Source: Tachypleus tridentatus (lineage: Eukaryota > Arthropoda > Merostomata > Xiphosura > Limulidae). Taken from it: 64,000 nt of DNA. Numbering within the stretch: the stretch's first letter is position 1; the number at the start of each line of letters is the position of its first letter. A model generated the notes under the pieces. The model was not told the origin of the DNA. It was given only the letters and a program-made list of their open reading frames with translations, and ran no database searches. A program made the position numbers and the translations under genes. The DNA is taken from the NCBI RefSeq assembly GCF_004210375.1, contig NC_134833.1, positions 48,354,782 to 48,418,781 of the forward strand, read 5' to 3'. This document shows positions 23,501 through 34,825 of this stretch, one piece after another.

Positions 23501-23974
23501 TATTTTATTTAAATTTGTATTTGCAGGATCCCTTGGAAAAAGAAAATTTTGGTGCCCACTAACCCCACCCACCATGAAGACCTATGAGGGGATGCACTAC
23601 AATGTCAAGCAAGGACACTGCAGCAATGCCAGGGTTTCATGAGCACTATACCCAAAAACCAGCATCAGACACAATGTACACAACAACTGTTGAGAACTTG
23701 CAACACTGGTACTTGGCTGACTCTAGCCCAAGTGGACCAGCCGATTGACCCAAGGGGGCCACTCAAAGGTTGCCTGTCTACAGGAATTCAAGGCCAAAGT
23801 GATGAGTTAGGGTTGGACCCCTCAACCACCAGGATCCTCTCCTTCCCTTCACGGGTTGTCACTCACAGCAAACATGTGGGTGGATGTTTAGATCCCAGAG
23901 GAGGTAAACTGAAAGTACAGAACCTTCTCTGGGAGGTCCCCCTCACCATGTACAGGAATCCACACTGAGGGGTC

Positions 23975-23984
23975 AGATACTATG
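23975..23984. repeat. target-site duplication, LINE 5' side
   Basis: agatactatg, the partner of 18165-18174. Confidence 0.9.
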
Positions 23985-24029
23985 AAATAACTAGAGAAGA
24001 AGCACTGTAGCTGCTGACACAACAGAGAA

Positions 24030-24500
24030 AGAATTAAGAAGATGCCCAGCTGTTTCTTGACCATCTAATTGGAATTCAACGTTTGATGTCTTAAACCATA
24101 TAAATAACTAAAAGTAAGTCAAATAACCAAGCACAGAACTGAGTGTTTGATCAACTAGGCATTAGCAACTTAAACCAGCTGAGAAAATTATTTCAGAACA
24201 CATTCATGCCACAAGACCTACTGCTACAGTACTTGACATCTTGCAATACGAAAACAAAGCATTTATTAGATTAATGATTTCTACCTTGTGTGTTTGTCTA
24301 GTTAAATTAGGCAATTTGAACAAGAAAGGGTTGCAAATTTGTATTGCCTCAGATGAAGAATTAATTCAAAGCATAGAAACTAGGTTTGACAACATGTTTG
24401 ATGAAAACAATTTAATTCTTTTAGAAAGTTTTAATTTTAGCTGCAAGTTCTCCTGGCTTCCACAAAATCAAAAGGAACAAGTTTGACAAATATAATTTCA
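24030..24500 (+). pseudogene. hAT transposase C-terminal region, split from 17200-17504
   Basis: The plus strand encodes WNSTFDVLNHI (about 24070-24105), the W-NST-x-D-ML block of hAT transposases. It then reads ATVLDILQYENKAF and ASDEELIQSIETRF, ending FNFSCKFSWL, which corresponds to the HP-x-FKL-x-W block (24225-24475). The hAT dimerisation domain was not seen. Orientation and order match the BED fragment on the other side of the LINE. The last frame (24241-24486) is open for 81 codons, so this hAT copy is less decayed than the one at 11.2 kb. Confidence 0.65.
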
Positions 24501-26422
24501 AAGATAGGAAAATGCAGCACAACACAATACAAAATTTTCTAATTACAATGTAATGACAGAACTGAAAGATGAAGATAATTTTTTCAGATGCCTGCGACAA
24601 GGGAAAAAAAGTACTGGACATAAAGGTGTTCAAGTAGTTTATGTTTTTCAACACGAGCAATTACATACAAGCAGCGAGTACAACAGTTACAAACAAATTT
24701 ATTGGGATTAAAATCAACTAATTATTCCAACAATCAATTAACCAAAATTACGATGAAACTGTCTCAAAAATAATTAATTAGAATCCATGTAACAAAAATA
24801 TTGTCATTATGTTTGTTGTTTAGCATAAAGCTACAATTATTCAGTGGAAAGTCTGAAGGTTTAAAATGCTAAATACTTGATTTTGATACTAATGATGGGC
24901 ACAGAACTTAAATACAAACAAATGAGGAAGATTCATGAATTGATGGTCTTGAATTTGAATATTTTTGCTACTAGCTTTTCTCAATGTGTTTTTAATGTTA
25001 CAAACCCATTAAGTCTATCTCCCATTGTTCACTAATGTTGAATAGTAGGAAAGCAGATGACTGATAGTAACCACTACTAACTCTCTGGTTGCATAAGAAT
25101 AAAATGAAGCGTAAATTTATTGTTTTTTCACACAGTGTTAACTTTTTTTAACTTATACATATATAAGGAAGTAAAATTTAGTAACTGGATCTAAGGAGAA
25201 ACCCCCATGCATTTGTTCCCTAAGATTAATAACTGTTTTTTTAATATTTAATGTCATATTAGCAGGTGCAGAGTGGTCCAATACAATCAAATGAAATATT
25301 GACATCCAATATTTCTCTCTTATAGTATTAGTTGTTTTTCATTAATTTCATTTGATTGTTCTATTAATCAACCTAAATGTTTTTTTTTCAGTTTTCTAAA
25401 GTCAACATAGCTGGAGTCTACAGTGGTCTGATTATGTTCTCAGTGAATGATTGATTATTTCTAAATGAATACAACAATGTGAGCATCAATTAAACTTTTC
25501 CTTGGTGTTTCTAATACTAACAATGTATGTGTGCTCTAGGCTTTAAAGATTTGTTTTCATCAAAATCAGTATTGCTTATGTCACCAGCAGTTCCTACAAT
25601 ATACTTGTTACAAAATCGATTTTTCATTATTTGGAAGTCATAACAGTCAAAAGAAAGATATTTTTCTACTAATGATGTTTAAAATTAGCAAAAATGCAAG
25701 TGCTATAACTGTATAAGTGATAACTTGAGACAAAACTGAAAATAGGCATCCTGTTTACAAATGCTACAAAATTAATTTAGATGTAGCCTTTATATATATA
25801 CACACATATATTTACTTCAAAATATAATTACAACCAGGATATTATAACTTATGAATCACATGGTTCAAATGCAACTCATCATGCAACAACACACCACTAG
25901 TAAGAGTGCAACAAACTCTTTTGACACAGTTATCTCCTACTCAATTCTGCTGATCTATCATTTTAAGTTCTGGCAGAAAAGGAAAACACTGGTTAAGAAA
26001 GATGGGAAATGTGAGTGAGGTAAGTACCTATTAGAAATGCATTTTCATTATAGGAAAATTATAACTCCCAATACTGTACATTACCTCTTCTCACATAAAT
26101 AGCTAAATATTTCCATTGAAAACGTGGAGAGACCAGTTCAAGGGGAAAAAAAAAAGAAAAGAGGTATCCTTAAATATCATCTGAAATACACCTCCAAAGA
26201 GTAGATCCTTTTTGTTCGAGACCACACCACTTCTGTACCAGATATACTCTACATCCATTCTGGAAAGCTGTCCTATATAGGGGTGGTAAGACAGAGGAGC
26301 ACATCCATATGAGAGAGACTATGGCAGAATAGATATCAAAACCATACAATATTTGTTAAATTAAATCCCCAAAAACAAAAAAGTTAGTAAGCAAAGAGAG
26401 GTTAGGGTGTGATGGATTACAT
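24500..26422. other. AT-rich non-coding stretch
   Basis: No gene is recognisable. A 45-codon ORF at 25881-26018 sits next to a gtaagt motif but has no family support. Confidence 0.4.
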
Positions 26423-26657
26423 CCAAAATCCATGCTGCTGGGAACTGACACACATGCAAGGATTAGATTAGAATCATACTATCAGTAACTTAACTATAAT
26501 CCAAAACCTGACCAAGAGACATCAACCTCCATGTGGGGGTAGAAAAGAGGATTATAACATCAGTGAGTTATCTACAATTCAAAACCAGGTCACCGGGAAC
26601 CAACATCTGTCTGGAAGTAGGAAAGAAAGTCATACCAGTGACAAGTCACGTACAATA
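26423..26657. repeat. tandem repeat, three units of 78-79 bp
   Basis: Units start at 26423, 26501 and 26579, each with a ccaaaacc-like opening, then 'agtaacttaactataatc'-like endings (caatt, caatat). Units are diverged. No coding frame runs through them. Confidence 0.65.
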
Positions 26658-27542
26658 TAAAACCCAACCATTTCTTGTGCAAAAATAATCCTGAGCTATT
26701 TGCACCAGCACTGTAACAGTCTATTTTGTTGATGTTATAAATGAGAGGTAATGCAGCAAGTCACCACTCCAAAAAACCAACTATCTGGTTACTATAACTT
26801 AGTATATTGATGACTATATAAAGGGATTTGCCATCAAGTTATAACTAACACTAACAGCCCAAAAGCATGGAGCTCCATTTTTTGTTTACCATAAGAGGGA
26901 TGAATCAAGGAAACTAAGATCCAAAGTCTAGTGCAGTAACTACTGCCAGTATTAGGTCATGTCTGACCCCAAGTTGAAGAATTTTAAACGTAATAACGTA
27001 TCTATACTGATATTTAATAACAGAATAGTTGGCAACAAGCCTAATGAAATTTTAAACTTGATCCTGAATCTAAGGCGTGCTTATAATGATGGACAACATC
27101 ATTTCAATAGTAATACTAGTACTTATATCACTAATAGTTACTTGAATAAAAACCAGAGTTATGAAAATATTAGCATCTAGTCTTTCTATAAAAAAGATTA
27201 GAAATTTAAACAGTCCCTATTTTTCAGGAAATCAACAACTCTTTTTCTTCATCTTGTAACTTAACTGACAGCTCCCTATATTACTTACATTGAGTGAGTG
27301 TACTAATAATATATGTACTAGATCTTATTCCCAAGTAATGCCATATTACTATTATTATGTAGTATTAGTATTACTAATGGCAATTAGATCCATAATTGGG
27401 CTTTGCTGTGAATGGTTGTTAAACCTCGTAATTTAATCATTAAAACAGAACATTTTTTTTTTTAACGGGCAAGATTAAACATATACACTGCACCCACCCC
27501 ATTGTTAAAGTATACAACTTAAAAGTTACCCTTTAGACTTAC

Positions 27543-27701
27543 TTCACCTACCGTATTTCCTTTAATCGCAATACCATGTGAGTAAAAATACACCGAGCTA
27601 TATTCATTGGAAAACAAAGACGTTGTTCCTTTAAGTAGTTTATATACTAAATGTTTGATGGCAGCACCGTCGTCAAAATACAGAAAACTAACTAAAATCA
27701 T
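27543..27701 (-). CDS. candidate first coding exon, unknown gene
   Basis: ATG at 27701 opens a 53-codon frame (MILVSFLYFDDGAAIKHL...) ending in phase 0 at a strong donor, GAA|gtaagt (27541-27542). Without splicing the frame reaches a stop at 27519. The region is richer in CpG and more balanced in codon use than its surroundings. A second minus-strand gtaagt donor lies at 27731-27736 just upstream. No family was recognised and no next exon was found, so chance is possible. Confidence 0.25.
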
Positions 27702-27845
27702 GGATAAGCTTCCCAGCAGTAAGGGTTTACTTACGTCTGTGAGACGACATCGTCATTGATAGGCCAAATGGCATGTGTTTTCAAAACCTAGAATGAAAAT
27801 ATGTATGGCGACCTTTATCAAATTGTACTCAATCAACAAGGAAAG

Positions 27846-27855
27846 TATATAAATA
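27846..27855 (+). promoter_or_regulatory. TATA box of a plus-strand promoter
   Basis: TATATAAATA, a full consensus. A start about 30 bp downstream (about 27877) would give a 260-nt leader before the signal-peptide ATG at 28137. Short upstream ORFs (for example ATG at 27980) lie in that leader. In such AT-rich DNA the motif alone proves little; its position before a plausible first exon is what supports it. Confidence 0.4.
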
Positions 27856-28136
27856 CTTATCATGTTTAAAGTGTGTTATTTGAATAATATTGGCTCAAGG
27901 ACAAATCAAAGTCGTGGCTTCGCTTCTTCTAACTGGCTACTTCATTGGCAAACCTAGCAGGAGCTGTGGTTTGAAGCATAATGTCAAGAGAGAAGATCTC
28001 CAAAAGATGTTTGCAGTAAAAGCGGTGTCCTTTCCAGTTTGGATGTATTATAGTGAATAATTACAGTGAATCTGTGTTGAAGACTTTATAAAATTAGTAG
28101 GAGCAAGCTGATCACAAGAGTTGAACTCTATATGAG

Positions 28137-28200
28137 ATGATTTTTAAGATATTATGGCGATTTCTGGCGTGGTTCATGTGCCTCTGGGCGTTTATTACAG
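28137..28200 (+). CDS. candidate first exon with signal peptide
   Basis: ATG at 28137 opens MIFKILWRFLAWFMCLWAF and stays open to a gtatgt donor at 28201, phase 1. The 21 residues make a textbook signal peptide: basic n-region, then a hydrophobic core of Leu, Ala, Trp and Phe. A phase-1 intron right after a signal peptide is common in secreted and receptor proteins. A TATA box lies 290 bp upstream. I could not identify downstream exons with confidence, so the mature protein is unknown. Confidence 0.4.
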
Positions 28201-28989
28201 GTATGTTCAATTCTTTGTCGGTTAGATCTTGATGATTCTACTGAAATTTAAAGTACTTTCATGACATATATTTTATGTTGTTTTTTTAGTGTAATAATAT
28301 GAAAGGGAAATGTTCTACTTCTGTGCTATCTAGAATCAGGTATAAGAAAACTCAGATTTCTAATGTTTACAGAAATTCTTATTTCTTGGATTAATAAAGT
28401 AATACAAGTTAATCTTCGTACAATTAATACTATAACGGTATTAATTCATATGTACGGGTAAGTGAAAGTTTTGCTTCACGAAACTAAAATTTACGTTTAA
28501 ATGTTTTTAACTTAAACATTTCGTGTGGATATAAGAGAGAGCGAAAGAGTGAGTGAAATCATTGTTTATTAATTTTATCGATTAATGCTTACGTTTATTT
28601 CAAGAAACAAAACTGCTTGTTTTTTTTCTTTTGGTTAAATACACATACGTGTACATTTGGAGTGCTAAGCCGCTATATCTGAGAGCAATATTTGAAAGGC
28701 TTCATATAAATTAATTTTGTTGATAAATGGATGACTATAAACAGTTATATCGAGGCTATAAATACATAAATAGTTACGTACAGGCATTAATGATTCATTT
28801 TTAAGATGACAAATGAGCTTGCCTGTACTTTCATTATCTTGCTTTAAAAGTTGTAAAAAGCTTTATGTAGGCAATTTTTATTCTATGTTAGTTTTTGATC
28901 AACAAGTTTCCTTTTTATCCTGTTTTATTTTCTGCTTCATTCAAACGTGTGTTTTGAAACCGTAAAATTCTAATTACTTCTATCTCTGT

Positions 28990-29117
28990 TGCCCCTCCCT
29001 GTGGCATAGTAGTATGTTTGAGGACTTACACCACTAGAAAGCGGGTTTCGCTACCCGTGTTGGGTAAAATAAAACTAGCCTATTGTGTAGCTTTGTGTTT
29101 AATAACAAATAAACAAA
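28990..29117 (+). mobile_element. tRNA-headed SINE, family B
   Basis: Contains 'gtggcatagtagtatgt', 'ggacttacaccactaga', 'gggtttcgctacccg' and 'gtgtagctttgtgtttaat', matching family B. Confidence 0.8.
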
Positions 29118-30280
29118 TCTTTCTATATTATATTTGATGATGTTTTGAGCATTAAAGGCTTAGATGCAAAGAAACAAATGTCAAAACAATGAAATCAATA
29201 AACACCATATTGGACATAGATATTTTATTACGTATTTCATACGAGAGATGAAACTTTTATTATTGTATTGATAACAGTTAGTCTTTCTATTTCAATCGTT
29301 TTTGTGTTTATTTCACATTTGCAAGCCATTAAAATTATCATTGTTATGATGATTTGGAAAATGTTTGACTAGCATTGACATTCTAATTTGGAAATATTTT
29401 ACAATACGAAAATAAAGTTTGATGACGCTCAGTGGTTGTTTGAATGTTAAGATACTTTGAGACTTAACATTATTAATTAAAATTTACATTATGCGATGTA
29501 ATATTTAAGGTCTGTCTGCAGCTCCATAACTATAACGCTAATTATGCTCAACACATTCCATTACTTGTGTGTTTTTTCTTCATACTTTAAATATTTTATA
29601 CATCACTTTTTTATCACTGAAAATGGTATCATATAAGTCTTTTTCAGATTGTTTGTGAAAATAGGAATAGTTTTGAAGCAGATATTAGGGGAACTATTCC
29701 ATACTGCGTTTAAAACTTGCGAGCTTTAGATTGTAAGAGCTAGTTCGGAATTTCAATGAACATTATTTCTTGTGAAGATATAACTGCTGGCTCCTGCAGA
29801 AGGCTGTTGGGTCTTCGGCCTTTTCTGGAATTGTCTGACAGTTCTGTAACAGTGCACTCATACTTGACATTCAATAATGTTCACCATCCACGAGAAAAAG
29901 GATTTTATAGAAATTTTATTAAAAATGAGCTATCATCACGGAGTAGATTTTATTGAAGTATTTCTATTTAGACACAGTTATTAATAAACGTACCTACTTG
30001 TCTGTTGCAACGCTCATGAGATTTTCACTGAAAAAATATGTTTTTAAGATTGTTTCATATTTGAAACTTACTTGTTTTTTGTAATTTTTATTGGTTTAAT
30101 TTAAAACTTACTACTCCACGTCGTTTGTAATTTTTATTGGTTAAATGTGAAACATATCATTTTTGTGGAAAGTTCAGTTGTTTTATTTATTACTCTGTTA
30201 TAAAAATACTGTCTAGATGTAAAAAAATTACAATTTTTTCGTGTTACCTTAATGAAACGTACAATGTGCATAGGTAAATT
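29118..30280. other. mostly featureless, one GC-richer patch
   Basis: A less AT-rich patch at about 29780-29870 is open on both strands: plus-strand ORF 29756-29956, and a minus-strand frame beginning MSALLQNCQ after an acceptor-like tgttacag. No family was recognised. It could be an exon or part of an old element. Confidence 0.3.
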
Positions 30281-30560
30281 TCTCTTCCTTTGAACATATG
30301 GTATTTTTTATGGATTTAGTTAATCTCCTTCTATGGAGAGAATGTTTTCCTTGTTTCCTTGTAATGTTTTAGCAATTTGATCTCCACATTCACATTCTAC
30401 TTTTTTAATTTTTAGTTGTATTGACAAGATTACACTCATCCATTTATTTAAAAAACAGAACTTTTTTATCTTTATCTAACCTCAAAGTAATATTTTAAAA
30501 TGACGTACTTTAATAATAAAATAAAGATACCATTATAATAAAATGTCTACGTGACATTAT
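30281..30560 (-). repeat. duplicated Cys-rich segment, copy 1 (degenerate)
   Basis: Matches 32157-32630 over most of its length: 'gaatgtgaatgtggagatca' on the minus strand, and a flank 'caaagtaatattttaaaatg' also found as 'caaagaaatattttaaaatg'. One extra A puts the Cys-rich reading out of frame. It lacks about 186 bp present in the other copy (32349-32534). Confidence 0.7.
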
Positions 30561-31397
30561 TCATAAAGGAAATTTTCTGCAATTAACAATGTGAGTTGTC
30601 TAAAAGTCAGAAACATATTGACATCTTAAGACTACTTTAGAAATTTAGTCTAGGCTATAAGACTGAACGATAGCGTATTGCTAATTTATTAAGTTTGTTT
30701 TGCCATTCGGAGAATACAAAGATCTAAAATTCTGTGCTTAAATTCACCAACTAATAAACTGATGAAAAACTGATTATTATAAATGTTAGTTAATTATATT
30801 GAAATATTTAGGTATTTAAACACGGTTGATTATTTCCGACAGCTAAAAATACAATGCACATGGATATATTTTTATTATTTTGTTACTTGATTAATCGAGG
30901 TAAATGTTTGATAAGACGATATTGCAAATTTGTATTTTTACTTGTGCATACAAAATGTTAACATGCTGCTCTCATTTATTTTCGGTCATCCTTATTGAAA
31001 AATATCATAACTTCAATCATAGCTGTAATCATTTATTGATGTGTTCATCTTATTTTCAAATTCTAGAATATCATTTGTAGCAACTGGGAATAAATTTCTC
31101 TCAGTGCGTCTTTAATATATTTCAGTTGTTCGAGTTTGTTATAATTAAAAACTCTTTCGCAATTGCGATCTACTAAATGTAAATTTACTGATATACATGG
31201 AACCTCCTTGATCTTCATTTTAAATATTTAACTCAACTTTTTTAATTTTGTATCTTTTTCGAAAATTCAATATTCACTGATTATGATTTTTAGGTCCAGC
31301 TAGATCAGCTCACTTCAAACTCAGCCATTTTTTTTTTAGAATTTTGTAAGCAACAAATATGTCGACCTTATAATTATTTCATTTTTAATTGTGAATT

Positions 31398-31510
31398 GTC
31401 CCTTGTTGGGACAGGGGTAAGTTTACAGATTTACATTGTTAAAATCAGGGGTTTGTTCCCTCGGTGGGCACAAAAGATAGCCTGATGTGGCTTTGCTATA
31501 AAGAAAAGGA
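31398..31510 (+). mobile_element. tRNA-headed SINE, family C
   Basis: Contains 'acaggggtaagtttacagat', 'acattgttaaaatcagggg', 'gtttgttccctcggtggg' and 'gatgtggctttgctataa'. The same family is seen at 45285 and 48998. Confidence 0.75.
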
Positions 31511-31704
31511 AAAACGTAGTTTTGAATGAAAAATTCTTCTGTTTCTTATTAAAATTAACTTTTAAATTTGTTTTTCGTCTCAACTCATCAATGTTTATCA
31601 AATACGGTATAGTCGTCCTTCGTCAATTTTTTTCTAAATAGCTTAATTTTATGTAATTCATACTAATATTCTGTACTTTCGCATGAACTTTCTTATTACG
31701 TGTT

Positions 31705-31894
31705 TTAATGTTTTCCACATATATCACGTTTTGTTTGTTTCTGCCTTGGTTTCTTCGGTTTAGCAATTAAATCTTTATGAAACTTCAATTTTCCAGCAAA
31801 TATTTCTCTCTGAAGTTTATCGATAAAACTTTATTAAATCATCTTTTCTAATTTTAGAATATCCATAATATCCTTCTCTTTTATCAATCTTTTT
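31705..31894 (-). pseudogene. relic with SAP/Rho-N-like GYSKxRKxxLI motif
   Basis: One minus-strand frame reads GYYGYSKIRKDDLI (31817-31894). A second, one base shifted, continues with LQREIFAGKLKF and IAKPKKPRQKQ to a stop at 31705. The first motif resembles SAP or Rho-N helix-extension-helix domains found in nucleic-acid-binding proteins, including those of large DNA viruses and Mavericks. The frameshift makes it non-functional. It lies just below a Cys-rich frame at 32150-32302 on the same strand. Confidence 0.4.
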
Positions 31895-32149
31895 CAACTA
31901 TATTGTAGATTTAGATCGAAGTTCTCCGTTTATTACAAACAGTTTATTAATATTGTTTCACCTTTTTAATATGTGCGGAACGTTTTTTTAAATGGTGAAA
32001 CAACTTTGAATGCACATTCACATTCTACTTTTCAATACCTTTTTTATGATTATCTTTATTATAATAATGAACAACACACCTTTTAAATAAAAATTGTAAC
32101 AACACTATTATATTTGTTTTTATGGAAATCATCAGATAATTTCTCATAT

Positions 32150-32302
32150 TTATATATTTTCCATTTTTAACGGATTTATTTGATCTCCTTCTACAGAGGA
32201 ACATTTTTCGTTTTTTGCTGAATGTGCTTTAACAATTTGATCTCCGCATTCACATTCTACTTTTATATTTTTAGTTGCTTTGACAAGCTTACACTCATCA
32301 AT
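32150..32302 (-). pseudogene. Cys-rich 50-codon frame, duplicated segment copy 2
   Basis: The frame begins IDECKLVKATKN, continues VECECGDQIVKAH and EKCSSVEGD, and ends at a stop at 32150. It has no Met start. The CECG...H spacing recalls short zinc-finger-like ORFs of large DNA viruses and Mavericks. Related sequence occurs at 30281-30450 and, shorter, at about 31960-32030 (VECEC). I place it with the Maverick-like debris at 35-36.4 kb only by neighbourhood and strand. Confidence 0.4.
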
Positions 32303-32829
32303 TTATTTAAGAAAAGAAAACAGTACATTTAATTTTTATTTAGCCTCTTTGAAATAAAAGTTGTTAATTACATAGAAATAAGAAACAATACGTTTGTGGA
32401 GTTCGAACAACGTTTGAAAGTAATGACGAGGTTAAAAAGTATGAAGTTACATCAAAGCTCTGTTGTATGTATAAAAAATTGACAGTTTTCGATTATATAT
32501 GTGGTTGTTGTTATAATGTAAGCAAGAAACTATTTCAAAGAAATATTTTAAAATGACATACTTTAACAATAAAATAAAAATACCATCGATAAGAGACAGT
32601 TTTATCATTTTATCTTTTATAAAGGGAAAGCTAAATTATTTATTTTTTGTTGAAAAGACGTGATTATGTACAAGCCGAAATAAATGAATTAAGTCAGATA
32701 AAACAAAAAAAAAGGGAAAATAAGAGAGAATTCTCAATGGCCTCGATATTCGTTTAGGCAGGAAAAAATAAATTAATCTATGAGACTATTTTTCCTTTTT
32801 ATTAGCTATATTTTTGTGCACTAGTAATA

Positions 32830-33060
32830 CCAAGCGTAAAGCCCGCGTATACACGATTCAATTTTGTTACTCACCAGAGACCTGCCCTGGGCGTGGTTAA
32901 ATACATCAATCGAAAGGATTTGACCTCGTGGGTCGAAAACTGTAATTAGATCTCAAATCGGTCAAGAGATGACGTAGCTAAGAGCTAAAAGTTTGTATTT
33001 GGAAAACTCAGAGCAATTATACGAGTCGCTATGCCGCGGCTAAGAAGTTTATCGAATACT
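32830..33060. other. CpG-containing coding-like island of unknown identity
   Basis: Less AT-rich than its flanks. On the plus strand an acceptor-like ttactcaccag precedes a 23-codon open stretch (RPALGVVKYINRKDL...). On the minus strand an open stretch (DPRGQILSIDVFNHA...) ends at a gtgagt donor (about 32873). I cannot tell which strand, if either, is used. Confidence 0.3.
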
Positions 33061-33527
33061 ATTACATTTAAATTCTGTAGAATGTTATGATGGTTATAAA
33101 ACGTTTTACTTGAATCCATTAATCGGAACAAAATCATTCATTGATATTTTTATATTTAAAAATAAACCAAAAGTATAAATTCTTTTATTATTTCCACAAT
33201 ATTTCATTTCTTTATACACACGAAAGGATCTTCCATTATTTCATCAATATTTTTATCATCTAATTTTGAACAAATTGATCAGGTAAAATAATTTGAATTT
33301 TTTTCCAGTTTTCATCCCATTAGATCATCAACAATTCAGTTACAGAACTGGGTTTTAATTATTTCTTATAGGCTGATAAAGTATTTAGTACCATATTTTA
33401 AACCATCCAGCTTACAATTTTCAATAGCGTTAGGTTGTTTTAGTTTAGGGGTTTCAATAATATTGACCAATGGCGTAACATTTATTTACTGCTTCAATTT
33501 ATTTAAAATGTTTGTGTTAAATTATGA

Positions 33528-33580
33528 GCCCCCCACAGAGAGCCCTTTAAGTGGCTTTGTGCACAATAACAAGTAACTTA
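33528..33580 (+). mobile_element. SINE family C 3' fragment
   Basis: Only the end is left: 'cagagagccctttaagtgg', 'ctttgtgcacaataac'. Confidence 0.4.
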
Positions 33581-33820
33581 AATTATGATAAAACTTATAA
33601 ACACACATATATGTATGTAATATAAAAAGTAGTGGATATATGAAGATTTTGTCATTTTTAAAGGTAGTATAGCTAGGGCCTTTTGTTATCAGTAGTAGAT
33701 GTTTTTCTGTATTTTGTATATATATTTATATTTTATAGTCGAAAGTAATGCATTCATTATCAATTAAACAGTTCCTTTTACATTTTTCCCTTCATCCATT
33801 CTTTGAGTTAAAAGAACTGT

Positions 33821-33875
33821 GTCTGGCATGGCCAGGTGGTTAGGGCGAGTTGCGCGAAAATTCAAAACAAACAAA
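33821..33875 (+). mobile_element. family A SINE with almost the whole interior deleted
   Basis: The 5' head 'tggcatggccaggtggtta' is joined directly to the 3' end 'gcgcgaaaattcaaaacaaa', so about 200 bp is missing. Confidence 0.7.
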
Positions 33876-34207
33876 TTAAAATATCTTTGATTTTTTATAT
33901 TTTATAATTAGATGTAGGTCTATGGGGATTCTAACTTAAACCTGGGGAAAATCAGATATATCCTATATTTTTATAAAATAAATAAATATTTATACTGATG
34001 AGGATAAAAATCAGCAAATGTCATCGAAAAATCAAAGTATGTATAAACACACACTCACAGATATATACATCTAGGATGATTGCTTTTTTTCCTAACTTTC
34101 TTTAGTGTCCTCGTATATCTACTACTACGTGCTTAGTGATAGCTTGTTCTCAAATGTCATACTAAAGCCATAGCTAAAATTTCACACATTTTTTTGCTTA
34201 TATGAGA

Positions 34208-34318
34208 AAAAAGTGTGTGTGGGTTTTCTTATAGCTATCTGTTGTTTACACCGAGGAGAATCGAGCCCCTGATTTAATATTGTAAATTCGTAGACTTATC
34301 GTTGTCCTATCGGAGAAC
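34208..34318 (-). mobile_element. SINE family C, diverged
   Basis: Read on the minus strand: 'aagtctacgaatttacaata', 'ttaaatcaggggctcgattc', 'tcctcggtgtaaac' and a 'cacacacac'-like tail, as in the copy at 48998. Confidence 0.6.
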
Positions 34319-34825
34319 ATGAGAAAAGAAAAAAAGAGCACTTTGGTTCTTTTCGTAGTTCGCAGTTCTCCACTTTAGCAACACTTTTCAATCATATTAG
34401 GAGCACCATAAGCTCGAACTTGTGTTTATTTAATTAAAATTTATGTTTAGAAATGTACATTACTTATACTGTTGAATCTATATTGTGAAATTTCCGCCTT
34501 TTCGCTAAAGTTGTAAAAGGTCCTCGAGCGTAAGAATCAACAACATGTGTGTATATCTAAACATTAGCGCATCGTCAGTATTGTTGTGCAGGCTGAAATT
34601 TGTATAAATTCGCCTCACGCTGATAAATGTAACCAACGCAATCTGCCAAGAGGCAGTATATATTATTCATTTGCCATAATAAGTATACTATAAACCTCGG
34701 AATTTATAACTGTGATTAATATTTATTAATCGGAATCTTCACATATAATAACCAGGAACGTTTATAGATTTCGAACATTACAAACCATTTAACTTTAGTG
34801 GATTGTAACGGATTTACAATTATTT

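Larger units (their letters stand above)
18175..23974 (-). mobile_element. I/jockey-type non-LTR retrotransposon, about 5.8 kb
   Basis: In minus-strand order the element has a GC-richer 5' region (about 23540-23974), an ORF1 relic with zinc knuckles (about 22440-23500), an apurinic-type endonuclease (about 21870-22400), a reverse transcriptase (about 20430-21110), RNase H (about 19237-19717) and a 3' UTR ending in 'aaatcaaccaacc' repeats without a poly(A) tail. An exact 10-bp duplication flanks it, so the copy appears complete at both ends. Domain order and motifs fit the I/jockey group, with RNase H favouring I-like. Many stops and frameshifts make it inactive. It is inserted in a hAT element and is itself interrupted by a SINE at 18813-18940. 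Confidence 0.92.

Noticed and set aside
25881-26019. 45-codon ORF ending near gtaagt with a KRKTLVKKDGKC stretch, reminiscent of the cytoplasmic start of inward-rectifier K channels
   Set aside because: The likeness is about ten residues, the frame ends in a stop before the donor, and no neighbouring exon fits.
27731-27760. Minus-strand ATGTCGTCTCAC before a gtaagt donor, like the MSSH start of ribosomal protein eL39
   Set aside because: The next residue does not fit (Arg for Lys) and no eL39 exon was found downstream.
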